DNA of 64,000 nt from Pardosa pseudoannulata (Eukaryota > Arthropoda > Arachnida > Araneae > Lycosidae): the NCBI GenBank assembly GCA_032207245.1, contig CM063500.1:37843487-37907486 (forward strand), given 5' to 3'. The notes beneath the pieces were generated by a model. That model was given only the letters and a program-made list of their open reading frames with translations, was not told the origin of the DNA and made no database searches. Position numbers and translations under genes: made by a program. Shown here piece by piece: positions 1 to 11,689 of this stretch. Position 1 is the first letter of the stretch, and each line of letters begins with the position of its first letter.

Positions 1-1068
1 TAAAATAATAACACCACACAGCATAAAGAGCGACTTGCCTTTCTATATTCAGCTGGTTCTGAAATACAGTTTACAAAACAAATTAGCATGTCATGAGGGT
101 TTCTTCACAGAATAGAAGAAAAAAAAACAATTAGAAAGTGCTGGTTAAATTGAAGAAGCTAAACTGAAGGTTAGATTAACAAAAATGTTAATCAGTGTGT
201 GGTGATAACAAAAAAATATACAATATAAAGTTAATGTTCGGCTGTAATATTTTATAACAGCCCATGAGTGGGTTGTGAAGGGGAGTCATAGTTCATTAAC
301 TATTTAAAAACAACATATCATCATGTATGACAAAAGATAATACATTCGTTCTAAAGTAAAATAATAACACCACACAGCATAACGAGCGACTTGCCTTTCT
401 ATATTCAGCTGGTTCTGAAATACAGTTTACAAAACAAATTAGCATGCCGTGAGGGCTTCTTCACAGAATAGAAGTAAAAACAATTAGAAAGTGCTGGTTA
501 AATTGAAGAAGCTAAACTGAAGGTTAGATTAACAAAAATGTTAATCAGTGTGTGGTGATAACAAAAAAAATATACAATATAAAGTTAATGTTCCGCCGTA
601 ATATTTTATAACAGCCCATGAGTGGGTTGTGAAGGGGAGTCATAGTTCATTAACTATTTAAAAACAACATATCATCATGTATGACAAAAGATAATACATT
701 CGTTCTAAAGTAAAATAATAACACCACACAGCATAAAGAGCGACTTGCCTTTCTATATTCAGCTGGTTCTGAAATACAGTTTACAAAACAAATTAGCATG
801 CCGTGAGGGCTTCTTCACAGAATAGAAGTAAAAACAATTAGAAAGTGCTGGTTAAATTGAAGAAGCTAAACTGAAGGTTAGATTAACAAAAATGTTAATC
901 AGTGTGTGGTGATAACAAAAAAAATATACAATATAAAGTTAATGTTCCGCCGTAATATTTTATAACAGCCCATGAGTGGGTTGTGAAGTGGAGTCATAGT
1001 TCATTAACTATTTAAAAACAACATATCGTTATGTATGGCAAAAGATAACACATTCGTTCTAAAGTAAA
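1..1068. repeat. Tandem repeat, 3 copies of ~355 bp
   Basis: Three copies start at 1, 357 and 711, each opening with TAAAATAATAACACCACACA. Copies 2 and 3 are nearly identical. Copy 1 differs by a few substitutions and an A-run length change. The array runs off the left edge of the window, so the true copy number is unknown. There is no coding potential. Confidence 0.95.
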
Positions 1069-1461
1069 CAAAATATTTATTTAACTAAAACATAAGTAGG
1101 TGCAAAAGTAAAATGATAAACGTAAACAATAAATAAATAAGGAAGAATTTCATAGATGACTCTCTTTGCACAACATAAAAAACTAAAGAATGATTCACAG
1201 TACCTTATACATGCACATAGGTATTTAGCTCAACAAATTCATATTTAACTATCGACGAGGAAGAGGTAACAATTTCTTCGGAACTTCCTACAATCCAGGG
1301 GAGAGGCGAAACGAAAAACCAACAAGTCAGTCCGAGATTTAGCCGTCACCTGTCTTTAATACTACATCTTGTAATTCAGCAGCCAGACAGTCCCGCAGTT
1401 GTTTAACTTCACGTCATAGGTTCCGAAGTGCTGATACAATTGAATTTGTATATCTAAAGGC
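1069..1461. other. Unassigned sequence of higher GC
   Basis: This stretch is less AT-rich than its surroundings and matches no other part of the window. The minus strand of about 1345-1415 can be read as a short open stretch (QLRDCLAAELQDVV, then stop), but a stop lies just upstream and no start or convincing splice context is seen. It may be a relic of an unrecognised element. I assign no function. Confidence 0.4.
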
Positions 1462-1751
1462 GCCTCCACACTATGGTCCACCGCAAGCCATCACCACCGT
1501 CTGGAGGGGATTTGGCTTATCGTGGCCGATGGTGGCAGACGATAAAATAGCCTTGGCGGACGATGGCTTCGGAGGCGGTTTTTCTCCAAAGATCAAAGGC
1601 AGCCAGATGCGCAACTTAAGTGCGCAGTAGACTCTATGGACGAATCAATGCGCTCAGCTCATTCAGTGGGCCAGCGTGTGGATGCGACCTGTGAACCATC
1701 GTTCGAGGTCACCATCAGGAAGTGGTGAACAACTGGCCATAGTGTGGAGGC
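1462..1751. mobile_element. Short inverted-repeat DNA element (MITE-like), ~290 bp
   Basis: The left end GCCTCCACACTATGGTC (1462-1478) is matched by its reverse complement at 1735-1751 with one mismatch in 17. The interior is GC-rich (GGTGGCAGACG, GGCGGACGATGG) in an AT-rich setting and has no open frame. A non-autonomous DNA transposon is the simplest reading. No clear target duplication is visible, so the superfamily is undecided. Confidence 0.65.
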
Positions 1752-1769
1752 TACATAACAGTTAACATT

Positions 1770-2015
1770 CATGACTCGATATGCGCAGCGAACGTTTTAA
1801 ACATTATCGTCTGGAAAGATATGGAAATACTGTTGTTGATATGTCCAGTAAAGTGGTTTTCTTGCACCGGCAGTGACGTTATACTTTGTTTTTCGTATTT
1901 TCTCGTAAACTATGGATCGTACAGGAACGCTTCTTTGGGCAGTTTTCATGTACTCCCAACGAGGAATCTAGCTGTGCAGAGTTAATGCAGTCTTTTTGGG
2001 ACACCCTGTATATTT
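1770..2015 (+). repeat. Dispersed repeat E, copy 1
   Basis: The segment matches 10083-10275 in the same orientation and the reverse complement of about 9775-9895. It ends in GACACCCTGTATA, an end sequence often seen on arthropod transposable elements. A short frame after ATGGATCG (MDRTGTLLWAVFMYSQRGI) also appears in the 10.1-kb copy (MDRSKTLLWAVFMYSQRGI). The parent element type is not known. Confidence 0.7.
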
Positions 2016-2600
2016 CTAAAATCGCTAATTTTGGATTTTAAAGCTGAATAATAGACACAAAAATGTATATTTAATGCTTTTCATTTATTTTAGTATATTC
2101 CGAATTCAGTGAAAAACACCTAAATGTAATTTCAGGGTTCTAAGAATTTGAATATAATATTAAAGAACAGATATAAAATTTCAAAAATGATTTTCACGGA
2201 ATGAAATGTATTAAATTTCATTTATTAACATACGCATATTTGTTGAACATTTCCTTACTGCAAATATTATTCTTTCTGGTTAATACTTGCACATTCCGAA
2301 AATTTTCATGCTTTATTATATCAAGCTTTCGTAGAATAATAGTTATTTTCAATAATGAAAAACCTTAATTCTTGAAGCATGGAAGTAATTTCATTTATTC
2401 ATTCATTTATAAATCCATTTATTAATTTAACTTCCTTTCAGAAAAATTTTAATCCATTCAAATATTTCTAAAAAGTCAATAACATTATTTTCTCGTTAAT
2501 GCTATCGCAGCGGATTCTGTATTTAGCTTTAATAAAAAGCTAACAAGAAGGAATTTTTTCCCATTTATTATTTCTATTCATTTTTTTTAGAATTCCTTTA
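2016..2600. other. AT-rich sequence without a recognised feature
   Basis: Strongly AT-rich DNA with long T and A runs. No reading frame, inverted terminal repeat or strong match to other parts of the window was seen. It may be a decayed edge of the array that follows. Confidence 0.5.
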
Positions 2601-5600
2601 AATCAAGTTCATTTTCAATTACTGCGTATATTTTGTTAGAATATTGGATTTATGTAGAAACATTTTGTTTTTTGTTATGAATTTCCCAAGGTACGGAAAT
2701 TGAAATAAATAAGCTTTAATTTTTTTTAATATATTGGAGTAAGTTATGGAAGTATTTAAGAGTATAACACAGGATTTTAATATCTAGTTTTACGCAGGTA
2801 GAATTAATTGTGTTATTTGTATAATAATTGTTTATAATGCCAACGAAACAAAAGACTAATTGTATCGTATATTTTGTTAGAATATTGGATTTATATAGAA
2901 ACATTTTGTATTTTGTTATGTATTTCCTAAGGTACAGAAATTGAAATAAATGAGCTTTAATTTTTTTTTAATATATGGGAGTAAGTTATGGAAGTATTTA
3001 AGCGTTATAACACAGGATTTTAATATCTGGTTTTCCGGGATTCCGGAGTCCAATAAAACAAAATGCTAACTATCAAGTATTTTTTTTTTAGTGTTTTGTT
3101 TGAGTTAGTAAATTCCTTTAAAGTAAAGCTTATATTGACTATACATATTAAATATATTTTTTAAATCTATATAGACATATTAATTTTGTTACATAATTTG
3201 AAAGATATGGAAATTAAAATAAAATGTATTTTTTCTTTCCCTTAAGCACATCTGAGCATCGAGCAAAATATATAAGAATAAAATAAGATTCTAATTTAGA
3301 CTTCGAATGTCTAGTTTCAGGCGTGAAGATTTAGGTTATTGATAGATGTAATATTCTAAAAAGAACCTACAAAACAAAATATGAGTTGTAGTGACAGATT
3401 TAGAAACACAATGTTCCCAAATATATCTAATATCATAAGAAAATATAGTTTGTTAGAATAGTAGATGTAATTGGGGACATTCCGTTTCATGTTATGCATT
3501 TCTGAAAAGAAGGAGAAATCAAAATAAAATGAGTTTTCTTTTTTAGAAATATTTGAGTAAGGTACGGAAGAATTTTAAGCGTCTAACACATGATTTCATC
3601 GTTTGGTTACTAACGTATAGAATTGTGTTGTTGATGAATTAATATGATAAAAGAAGCCAACAAAACAAAATGCTAATTATCTAGTAATTTTTTAGTGTTT
3701 TGTTTGAGTTAGTAACTTTCTTTAAAGTATAGCTTCCATTTAGAGTTTTATTTAATTAAAATATTAAATATATTTAGACATATTCATTTTGTTACATAAT
3801 TAGTAAGATATAAAATTATAATAAAACGTATTTTTTCTTTCCATAAAGTACAACTGAGCATGGAATAAAACAATGAAAGATTCTAGTTTAGATTTCAAAT
3901 TTCTAGTTTTAAGAGTAAATATTTGAGTTATTAATGGATGTAATACTCTAAAAGTAACCAACAAAACAAAATATTAGTTATAGTGACAGATTTAGAAACA
4001 CAATGTTACCGAATGTATCTAATATTATAAGAAAATACAGTTTGTTAGAATATTAGATGTAATTGGGAACATTCCGTGTTATGTTACGCATTTCTGGAAA
4101 GCAGTGGAAATCAAAATAAAATGAGTTTTCATTTTTTTAGAAACATTCGAGTAAGGTATGGAACAATTTTAAGCTTCTAACACAGGATTTCATTGTCTGG
4201 TTACACGCGGGTAGAATTTTTTTTGGTGGAATAAATACTCTAAAAAGCCGATAAAATAAAATTCTAACTATCAATTAATTGTTTTTAGTATTTTGTTTGA
4301 ATTTGTAAATTTCTTTAAAGCAAGGCTTACATTTAGACTTTGTATTTAATTATAATATTAAATATATTTGCACATTCATTTTGTTACATAATTAGAAAGC
4401 TATGAAAATTAAAATAAAATGCTTTTTTCTTCACATAAAGCACATATTAAGATTTAATAAATTAATTAATGATTCTAGTTTAGACTTCGAATGTCTAGTT
4501 TAGACTTGAAGACTTGGGTTATTGATACATGTAATATTCTAAAGGGAACCAAGAAAACAAAATATTAATTATAGTGACAGATTTAGACATACAATGTTCC
4601 CAAATATATCTAATATTATAAGAAAATACAGTTTGTCAGAATATTAGATGTAATTGGGAACATTCCGGTTTATGTTATGCATTTCTGAAAAGAAGTGGAA
4701 ATCAAAATAAAATGAGTTTTCATTTTTTTAGAAACATTCTAGTAAGGTATGGAAGAGTTTTTTAGCGTCTAACAAAGGATTTCATTGTCTTGTTACACGC
4801 TGGCAGAATTGTGTTGTTGATGTAATATATATTATAAAAGAAGCAAACAAAACAAAATACGAACTATCTAATAATTTTTTAGTGTTTTGTCTGAATTACT
4901 AAATCCCTTTAAAGTAAAGTTTACATTTTGAGTTTGTATTTAATTAGAATATTAAATATATTTGGACATATTCATTTTGTTACATAATTAAAAAGATATG
5001 AAAATTAAATTAAAATGTATCTTTTCTTCTCATAAAGCACATCTAAGAATGGAATAAAATAATTAAAGATTCTAGTTTAGACTTTGAATATCTAGTTTTA
5101 GGCGTGAAGATTTTGTTTATAGATAGATGTAATATTCCAAAAAGAACCGACAAAATAAAATATGAGTTATATTGTGACAGATTTAGAAACACAATGTATC
5201 TAATATTATACGGAAATACAGTTTTTTAGAATATTAAATACAGTTGGGAACGTTATGTTATGCATTTTTGGAAATAAGCGGAAATCAAAATAAAATGAGT
5301 TTTCCATTTTTATAAAAATTCGTGTAAGGTATGGAAGAATTATGAGTGTCTAACACAGGATTTCACTATCTGATTACATGCGAGTAAAATTATGTTTTTG
5401 ATGTAATAAATATTATAAAAACCCCAATAAAACAAAATGCTAAATATCAAGTACTTTTTTAGTGTTTTGTTTGAGTTAGTAAATTTCTTTAAAGTAAAGC
5501 TTATATTGACTATATATATTTAATTAAAATATTAAATATATTATATATATATTAAATTTATTTTTAAATGTATATAGACATATTAATTTTGTTACATAAT

Positions 5601-6560
5601 TAGAAAGATAAGGAAATTAAAATAAAATGTATTTTTTCTTTCCATAAAGCACATCTGAGCATCGAACAAAATATATAAGAATAAAATAAGATTCTAGTTT
5701 ATACTTCGAATGTCTAGTTTTAGAAGTGAAGATTTATGTTATTGATGTATGTATTACCATAAAGGGAACCAACAAGAGAAAATATTAACTATAGTGACAG
5801 GTGTAGAAATACAATGTTCCCAAATATATCTACTATTCTAACATATTACAGTTTGTTAGAATCTTATATATATTTGGAAAGATTTTTGAAAAGTTATGTA
5901 TTTCCGGAACAAAGCATAAATGAAAATGAGTTTTTCAATGTTTAGAAACATTCGAAGAAGGAAGAATGTTAGATTTTTAATATCTGCATTTATGTGGATA
6001 GAATTGAATTGTTAATATAAAAGAAACCAAAAATTAACTATATTAACTATACCGTAATCAAAATATTTACTATATAGTAATTTTTGTGTTCTGTTAAATT
6101 AGTAAATTCCTTTAAAGTAAAGATTATTTATATTTAGTGTATATATTTAAGTAGAATATTTAATATGTTTTTACATATTCATGTATGATTGTTATAAAGT
6201 TGCAAACATATGATAATCAATATTAAAGGAGTGTTTATTCAGCAGAATATATTTGAGCATAAAAGAAAAGAATCGTAGATTCTAGTTTAGAAGTCGAAAG
6301 TTTAGTTTTAGATTGAAGATTTGTGTTACTGATGAACGTAATATAATAAAAGAAAAATAAATATTAACTGAAGTGACTAACGTCCTAACAGAATGTTCCC
6401 CAAAATATCTAACATTCTAGTAAAATACATTTTGATAGAATATACAATGCATTTGGAAACATTCTATTTTATGTTATGTATTTCTGCAACGAAAGGGAAA
6501 TTCAAATAAAATGAGGGATTTTTTGTTTAGAAAAGATTTGAGCAAAGTATGAAAGAATAT
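2600..6560. repeat. ~600-bp dimeric tandem array
   Basis: The phrase TAGTGTTTTGTTTGAGTTAG or a close variant recurs near 3090, 3695, 4288, 4882, 5463 and 6085, a period of about 580-620 bp. Each unit holds two related halves, visible as two versions of an AACAAAACAAAAT motif (one followed by GCTAA, one by ATTAG or ATGAG). The unit is therefore a diverged dimer of ~300-bp monomers. Near 2635-3030 two ~240-bp partial copies form the left edge. Copies are well diverged, which suggests an old array. There is no coding content; the 62-codon minus-strand frame at 2716-2904 is incidental. Confidence 0.85.
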
Positions 6561-6990
6561 AGACGTTTGGTTTTGTTTTAGTCTTTTTAATTTTATAATG
6601 AACCGAAAAAAGGCGGTTATAAGAAATATTTATCATATCAAAAATTACCCTGTTCCATTTTACGTTACCAAAAAATTAAAATGGCTTCTTACTCTTAGAG
6701 AAACAAAAAATAGTTAGAGAAAATTCTTGATTTGGAAAATTCAGTAAATGTTTTTTTAATCGGATACAAATATTTGAAATTTTTAACACTATTTTTTTAT
6801 CTTCAGTTTGTTTCCTAATTGGTGGAATTGTACGCTTCCAGACTTGTCAAACGAAGCTTTTATACGAGGTTGAATGACTCACTGTATCGGAAAAGAATCA
6901 AGTTGAGATTGATGAATTAGTTTTTCAGTTAATCTCCGATAACATTCTTTTTTCCATATCAGCATTTTGTAAAAAAATAATTTAATTGAT
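6560..6990. other. Unassigned spacer between two arrays
   Basis: AT-rich sequence between the 600-bp and 500-bp arrays. Nothing was recognised on either strand. Confidence 0.5.
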
Positions 6991-8690
6991 GTCTTTGAGG
7001 AAGGAATAATTAGGACCGAACCTTTTAGGAAAGATAGGACAAGCAGTCAATCCATAGATTGATTGCTTGTTCAGCTTTAGAGTTTTTTCTGTTGTATCAG
7101 CTGTAAACTTTAAGTCTAATTAACCACATCTTAACCATAATTAACCATAAGTTTATACAAAAATTTAGCTTCTAATATATATACTTTAAAGTTCTCTTTT
7201 GGGTAAGAAAATTGTTAGGCATCCAGAATGTTTTTTTCATCCTATCTCATGCATTACTGTACTACTACAGACCAAAGGCGTAGCTGTTGGCTTCGTATTC
7301 AAATTAGTGTCACTGGTAATTTTACTCTTCGTTGTTTAAAGAAGACACTAACTCCAATTAATATGCCATTATTTAACGTGAATTTGTGTCAAGCTGTGGA
7401 AGAAGGCTGCTAAATCAACTTATAAATTATATTGTTTTTCCTTGCTTAAGAAGCCTTTAGTTTATTTTTCGAGAAATGAATGATTTGCTTTTATTGCTGG
7501 CTTAGGGGAAGGGAAAATTTGGACCGAACCTTTTAGGAAAGAATTAATTATCCATTGATTGATTACTTGTTCAGGTTTGGATTTTTTTCTGTTGTATCAG
7601 ATGTAAACTTTTTGTCTCATTAGACACATCTTAGCCATAATTAACCATAAATTCATACAAAAATTTAGTTTCTAATATATATACTTTAAAAGTTCTCTTT
7701 TGGGTAAGGAAATTATTAGGCATCCAGAATGTTTTTTCACCCTTACTAATGCATTACTGTACTACTGCAGGCGAACGGCGTAGCTGTTGGCTTTGTATTC
7801 AAATTAGTGTCATTGGTAATTTTACTCTTGGTTGTTTAAAGAAGACACTAACTCCATCTAATATGCCATTATTTAACGTGAATTTGTGCCAGGCTGTGGC
7901 AGAAGGCTACTAAATGAACTTATAAATTATATTGTTTTTCCTTGCTTAGGAAGACTTTAGTTTATTTTTTGAGAAATGAATGATTTGATTTTATTGTTAG
8001 CTTAGGGGAAGGGATAATTTGGACCGAACCTTTTAGGAAAGAATTAACTATCCATTGATTGATTACTTGTTCAACTTTAGATTTTTTTCTGTTGTAACAG
8101 CTGTAAACTTTATGTCTAATTTGCCACATATTAACCATAACTAACCATAAGTTCATATAAAAATCTAGTTTCTAACATATATACTTTAAAAGTTCTCTCT
8201 TGGGTAAGAAAATTGTTAGGCATCCAGAATGCTTTTTCACTCTAACTCATGCATTACTGTACTACTGCAGGCAAATATGTTAGCGTCGTATTGAAATTAG
8301 TGTCACTGGTAATTTTACTCTTGGTTGTTTAAAGAAGACACGTTGTGCCAGGCTGTGGAAGAAGGTTGCTAAATTAACTTATTCATTATGTTTTTCCTTG
8401 CTTAGGATGCCTTTAGCTTATTTTTCGAGAAATAAATAATTTGCTTTTATTAAAACTGTTAGCGTCGTATTCAAATTAGTGTCACTGGTAATTTTACTCT
8501 TGGTTGTTAAAAGAAGACACAGACTCCATCTAATACGCTATTATTTAAGGTAAAGTTATGGCAGGCTGTGACAGAAGGTTTCTAAATCAACTGATAAATT
8601 ATGTTTTTCATTGCATAGGAAGCCTTCAGTTTATTTTTCGAGAAATAATGATTAGCTTTTATTAAAACTTAGGACTTAATTTTTTTAACC
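6990..8690. repeat. ~500-bp tandem repeat, about 3 copies plus truncated pieces
   Basis: GACCGAACCTTTTAGGAAAG occurs at about 7016, 7521 and 8022, a period of ~503 bp. Two shortened pieces follow (8280-8440 and 8455-8660), so the third copy is internally rearranged. Each full copy carries CATTACTGTACTACTRCAG, which looks like a 3' splice site, followed by a short frame encoding a hydrophobic peptide. Confidence 0.9.
7271..7339 (+). other. Candidate duplicated terminal mini-exon with hydrophobic tail
   Basis: After a splice-acceptor-like ACTACTACAG (ends 7270) the frame reads TKGVAVGFVFKLVSLVILLF, two valines, then stop. The next copy, after CTACTGCAG near 7780, reads ANGVAVGFVFKLVSLVILLL, two valines, then stop. 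The tail would suit a membrane segment or GPI-attachment signal. In copy 2 an in-frame stop lies just before the acceptor, so the frame would need splicing. Later copies are frameshifted. Few differences separate the copies, so selection cannot be judged. Chance is a real alternative. Confidence 0.2.
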
Positions 8691-9184
8691 ATCCAATCCT
8701 TTCACTAACTTTGCTAAGCTCTAAATTGCTTTTTATTTAAAATATAACAGGAATATAGTTTTTCATTTGCTGTTTATTTTATGTTATTCAAAAATATACT
8801 GCAGTGGACTCCGCTTAATGTGATCGCGTTTAATGTTATCAATGTTAAAATTATTGCTTTATGTGATCGTTACATCGGTTAATGTTATCAATTTTCGAAC
8901 CTCATTCTAACTAGCAAAGGTATTTTCAAAATGTATTGAGAAGGAACTCATTATTTTCTTTCTTTTCGCTGTTGTTTAAATTTCCGAGAAATTTCCCTCT
9001 TCCACCTAGGGAAATGGGGGAGGAACAAAGGAGTTGAAAATTACAGGTTCCTGGAATTTTTCACAAATACGCACAACCTGCTGGTAGTCAGAGGTGGTCA
9101 GATGAAGGTAACACATTCTTATCAGAACTGAGAAGGACAATATTCACATTTTATGCCTTTCTCGCTTACATGCAGCTTGTCGAT

Positions 9185-9337
9185 ATGGAAGTCAGAAAGC
9201 GATATGATTTAAGATTAAAACAAAAGATCGAAAATTTAAATCGTTATGACAAGTAACCAAATATGAGTCAGAGCAATGCTGCAGCCCAGTTAAACATTTC
9301 TCAGACTCGTTTTTGCATTGAAAATGTTGAAACGTAG
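9185..9337 (+). pseudogene. Tigger/CENP-B-type helix-turn-helix relic, first copy
   Basis: An ATG at 9185 opens MEVRKRYDLRLKQKIENLNR. After YDK comes a stop (9254-9256), then in the same frame PNMSQSNAAAQLNISQTRFC, ending at TAG 9335-9337. A basic start, K-Q-K-I-E-x-L-N-R-Y, a polar turn, then A-A-A-Q-L-N-I-S-Q is the pattern of the CENP-B/Tigger N-terminal DNA-binding domain in pogo-family transposases. Only this ~50-residue part remains of a protein normally of several hundred residues. It is not functional. Confidence 0.6.
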
Positions 9338-9467
9338 AGCACATCATTTTCCGATGACTTTAAAAAACATTTTGATTAAGAACAATTTATCAATGAGCTT
9401 CTTCAAAAAATTGCATACAGTCAACAACTGATGAAGTTTTTTAATTATGAATATATTATGAAAATAA

Positions 9468-9575
9468 CAAAAGATCGAAATGTTAAATCGTTATGACAAT
9501 TTACCGAAAATGAGTTAGCCCAATGTTGCAGGGCACTTAAAGCTTTCTCAGCCTCTATTATGCAAAATTTTATAA
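9468..9575 (+). pseudogene. Tigger/CENP-B-type helix-turn-helix relic, second copy
   Basis: The frame reads QKIEMLNRYDNLPKMS, then TAG, then PNVAGHLKLSQPLLCKIL and TAA (9573-9575). It parallels the relic at 9185-9337 (QKIENLNRYDK, MSQSNAAAQLNISQ). The LCKIL ending is closer to the LxxIL expected after the recognition helix of this family. Two diverged copies ~280 bp apart suggest an internal duplication or two nested insertions. Confidence 0.55.
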
Positions 9576-9744
9576 AGTATTGATGAACTTACGAGGAGAG
9601 ATAAACAAAATGAAAATACGGAGTACAACAGCTTCTTGGAATCGAGGTTTTGCTCAAATGATCAGAAACTGCTTAGCCTACGCAGAATTTTTCGAAAAAA
9701 AAATGACCAGAAATCTCAAATGATAGAAACTCCTTCGATATAAC

Positions 9745-9900
9745 CCCTGAACGGTTCGAGTCATGCCGGTATGACGTCACTGTCGGTGCAAGAAAAAAAC
9801 ACTTTATTGGACATATGGACAACAGTATTTGCATATCTTTCCAACAGTATCTGCTAGGATAATGTTTAAAACATTCGCAACGCATATCGCTTCATGCATG
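9745..9900 (-). repeat. Dispersed repeat E, copy 2 (inverted)
   Basis: The reverse complement matches 1785-1880 (GGAAAGATATG, then TTGCACCGACAGTGACGTCA). It faces copy 3 head to head, about 180 bp away. The 70-codon minus-strand frame at 9673-9885 follows from this repeat and shows no known domain. Confidence 0.75.
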
Positions 9901-10082
9901 AGTGCGCACCATGGAATAATGTTAAGCCGCCGTTGAACTGGTATTTAAGAGGCTACATCTTGCATTTACCGGTAGTTTTCGTATGGTAGCCATGTATTCC
10001 GTTCGTGACTACTGCGACTTGTATCTGATGTCCGGATGATATAATGGCCTTATGAACTGTTAGGGAACATCTGCTTTAAATT
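9901..10082. other. Spacer between head-to-head E repeats
   Basis: A less AT-rich segment with a TATTTAAG box near 9941 followed by GTAGTTTTCG and GACTACTGCG. This could be a TE promoter or internal sequence, but no start site can be fixed. It occurs only once in the window. Confidence 0.35.
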
Positions 10083-10275
10083 GTGCATATAGTGCTGTTG
10101 ATATGTTCAATAAAGGTTTTTTCATGCACCGGCAGTGACTTCATACTTTATTTTTCGTATTTTTATCGTAAACTATGGATCGTTCAAAAACGCTTCTTTG
10201 GGCAGTTTTCATGTACTCCCAACGAGGAATCTTGCCACGCAGAGTTTATGCGGTTGGTATATGACACCCTGTATA
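10083..10275 (+). repeat. Dispersed repeat E, copy 3
   Basis: It matches 1825-2015 in the same orientation and ends in GACACCCTGTATA like copy 1. Its first ~65 bp are the reverse complement of part of copy 2, giving an imperfect palindrome with a ~180-bp spacer. The 92-codon frame at 10083-10361 crosses from this repeat into segment C1 and is incidental. Confidence 0.75.
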
Positions 10276-10855
10276 ATATGCGTACACAGCAATCCATAAG
10301 GCTTATAATCCGCACATCTCCCTTCTTCACTATACCACTGTCTCCGATTATATTCAAATAAACTTCAAAATATATGAAGTTTAAACTAAAAGATTATGTT
10401 AAAAGATAATTAAAGTCCTCTTGTCTTTAAAGTGTTTCCATTTTAACAGATTTTCTTTTTTTTCTCTTTGAAGTTCTTCGCATAAAACAGTTGAGTAAGC
10501 AATACTCTGTGAGCGTTACTATTCACTCTATGCATAGCCTCCTTTAGGAGGTCGATTATATTCTTTATCCATACCCGATAAAAAAAAGGCTTGCTTTCAT
10601 TATCCATATAGCTTAAACAACAAAATCCACTTACCGTTTAATAGAATAACCGCTGGGTGTAATGGGATACTCAGCTCCTTTTAAGTGGGTCACAGGGATA
10701 TTATTAAATAGAAAATATTTCTTAGTACTCGATGTTATTAATGATTACATAGAGTAGAAGTAAAAGTTAAACTAGAAGGAGATCTGGGAAAACGAAACAG
10801 TGTAATATGATTACGATTTGTGTATTTGAAGGAATTTTATTTTTCTTGTTGCCAA
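10276..10855. repeat. Segment C, copy 1, of a ~1.4-kb tandem unit
   Basis: It shares GGGTGTAATGGGATACTCAG and AACTAGAAGGAGATCTGGGA with 11690-12207 and 18108-18645. It ends at CTTGTTGCCAA and runs straight into segment D (TACAAATAT). This C1/D1 junction is the uninterrupted version of the site that carries the Helitron-like element at 12208. Confidence 0.9.
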
Positions 10856-11590
10856 TACAAATATATTTTTAACTGAATGTTTTGTTTGTGTGTCTGTGTT
10901 ATTCGGCTCTGATTTTTCTTACCTTGCCATGTAAAATTAACCCATTGTGATGTGCTGATGGTATCAAAGAGTAATATTTCTGTGCAAAACGTATGACGAG
11001 GTGTTATATCCATACAAAATGCTACAATGAAGTTTTCTGGGGATTTTTTTTGCTGCTACAATCATAAGATAGTTTATTTGGTTGTACATAAAAAAGGTTT
11101 TAAGTAGTTTCCGTTGTGTTTAAGATTTAGTTTACTGATTAAGTTCACCGTATGCTGTGAAGAGACTACAAACACAAATAAATGAATTTAGTTATTTTTC
11201 ACTTTACATTTATCTAATTAATTTGATTCAACTTATTTTTACTTATTTGAAAACTATGATTTTTACGATCAAATTCAGGAGCAATTAATTTGCTTATATT
11301 TTTAAAACTAGGATATAAATGATCCTAATATATATTTAAAAAATTGAAACAATCACCTAATTTTAGATAGGCTCGAGGAATAGAGATACTAGGATCATCA
11401 TAGGCAGGAAGAGATATTGCGGACGAGTTGTCATAGAACTAGGAGATTATGGAAAGCTGTTTGGCAACAAGGGTCTGATCTCGACAGCTGACTTTAAACT
11501 CTCCGTCATACTTCTGTGCACCTGTTCTGAAGCAGGTGATCTACAGCTTTTTCAAGTTATCTTTTCTCTGTTCTTCAAAAATTCTTTTTT
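10856..11590. repeat. Segment D, copy 1
   Basis: It shares TTTTTAACTGAATGTTTT, TGAAGAGACTACAAACACAA and ACTAGGATCATCAT with 16526-17965. It retains the empty TTAA site (11336-11339) corresponding to the insertion at 17023-17650 in copy 2. Confidence 0.9.
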
Positions 11591-11689
11591 TGGTTCTACA
11601 GATATTTTTCATATTTTTTATAATTATGTATACAGCAATATATATTACAGCTATATACATATATTAAATACAAAATATATTGTTTTACT

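Larger units (their letters stand above)
8800..9680 (+). mobile_element. Degenerate Tigger/pogo-like DNA transposon
   Basis: The left part begins near CAGTGGACTCCGCTTAATGT (8802), the kind of CAGTGG/CTCCGCTTA terminus common in pogo/Tigger elements. TTAATGTTATCAAT is repeated subterminally (8830 and 8878). Two relics of an N-terminal transposase helix-turn-helix follow. No right terminus was found, and the E repeats begin soon after. Confidence 0.6.

Noticed and set aside
2716..2904. 62-codon minus-strand frame
   Set aside because: It lies inside a tandem repeat, has AT-driven composition and is not kept in sister units.
7228..7413. 61-codon plus-strand frame in the 500-bp repeat
   Set aside because: The next copy has a different T-run length that breaks the frame. 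Only the shorter frame after the acceptor-like AG is shared.
7962..8156. 64-codon minus-strand frame
   Set aside because: Repeat-derived, not conserved in the sister copies.
10083..10361. 92-codon plus-strand frame
   Set aside because: It spans the junction of two unrelated repeats (E copy 3 and segment C1).
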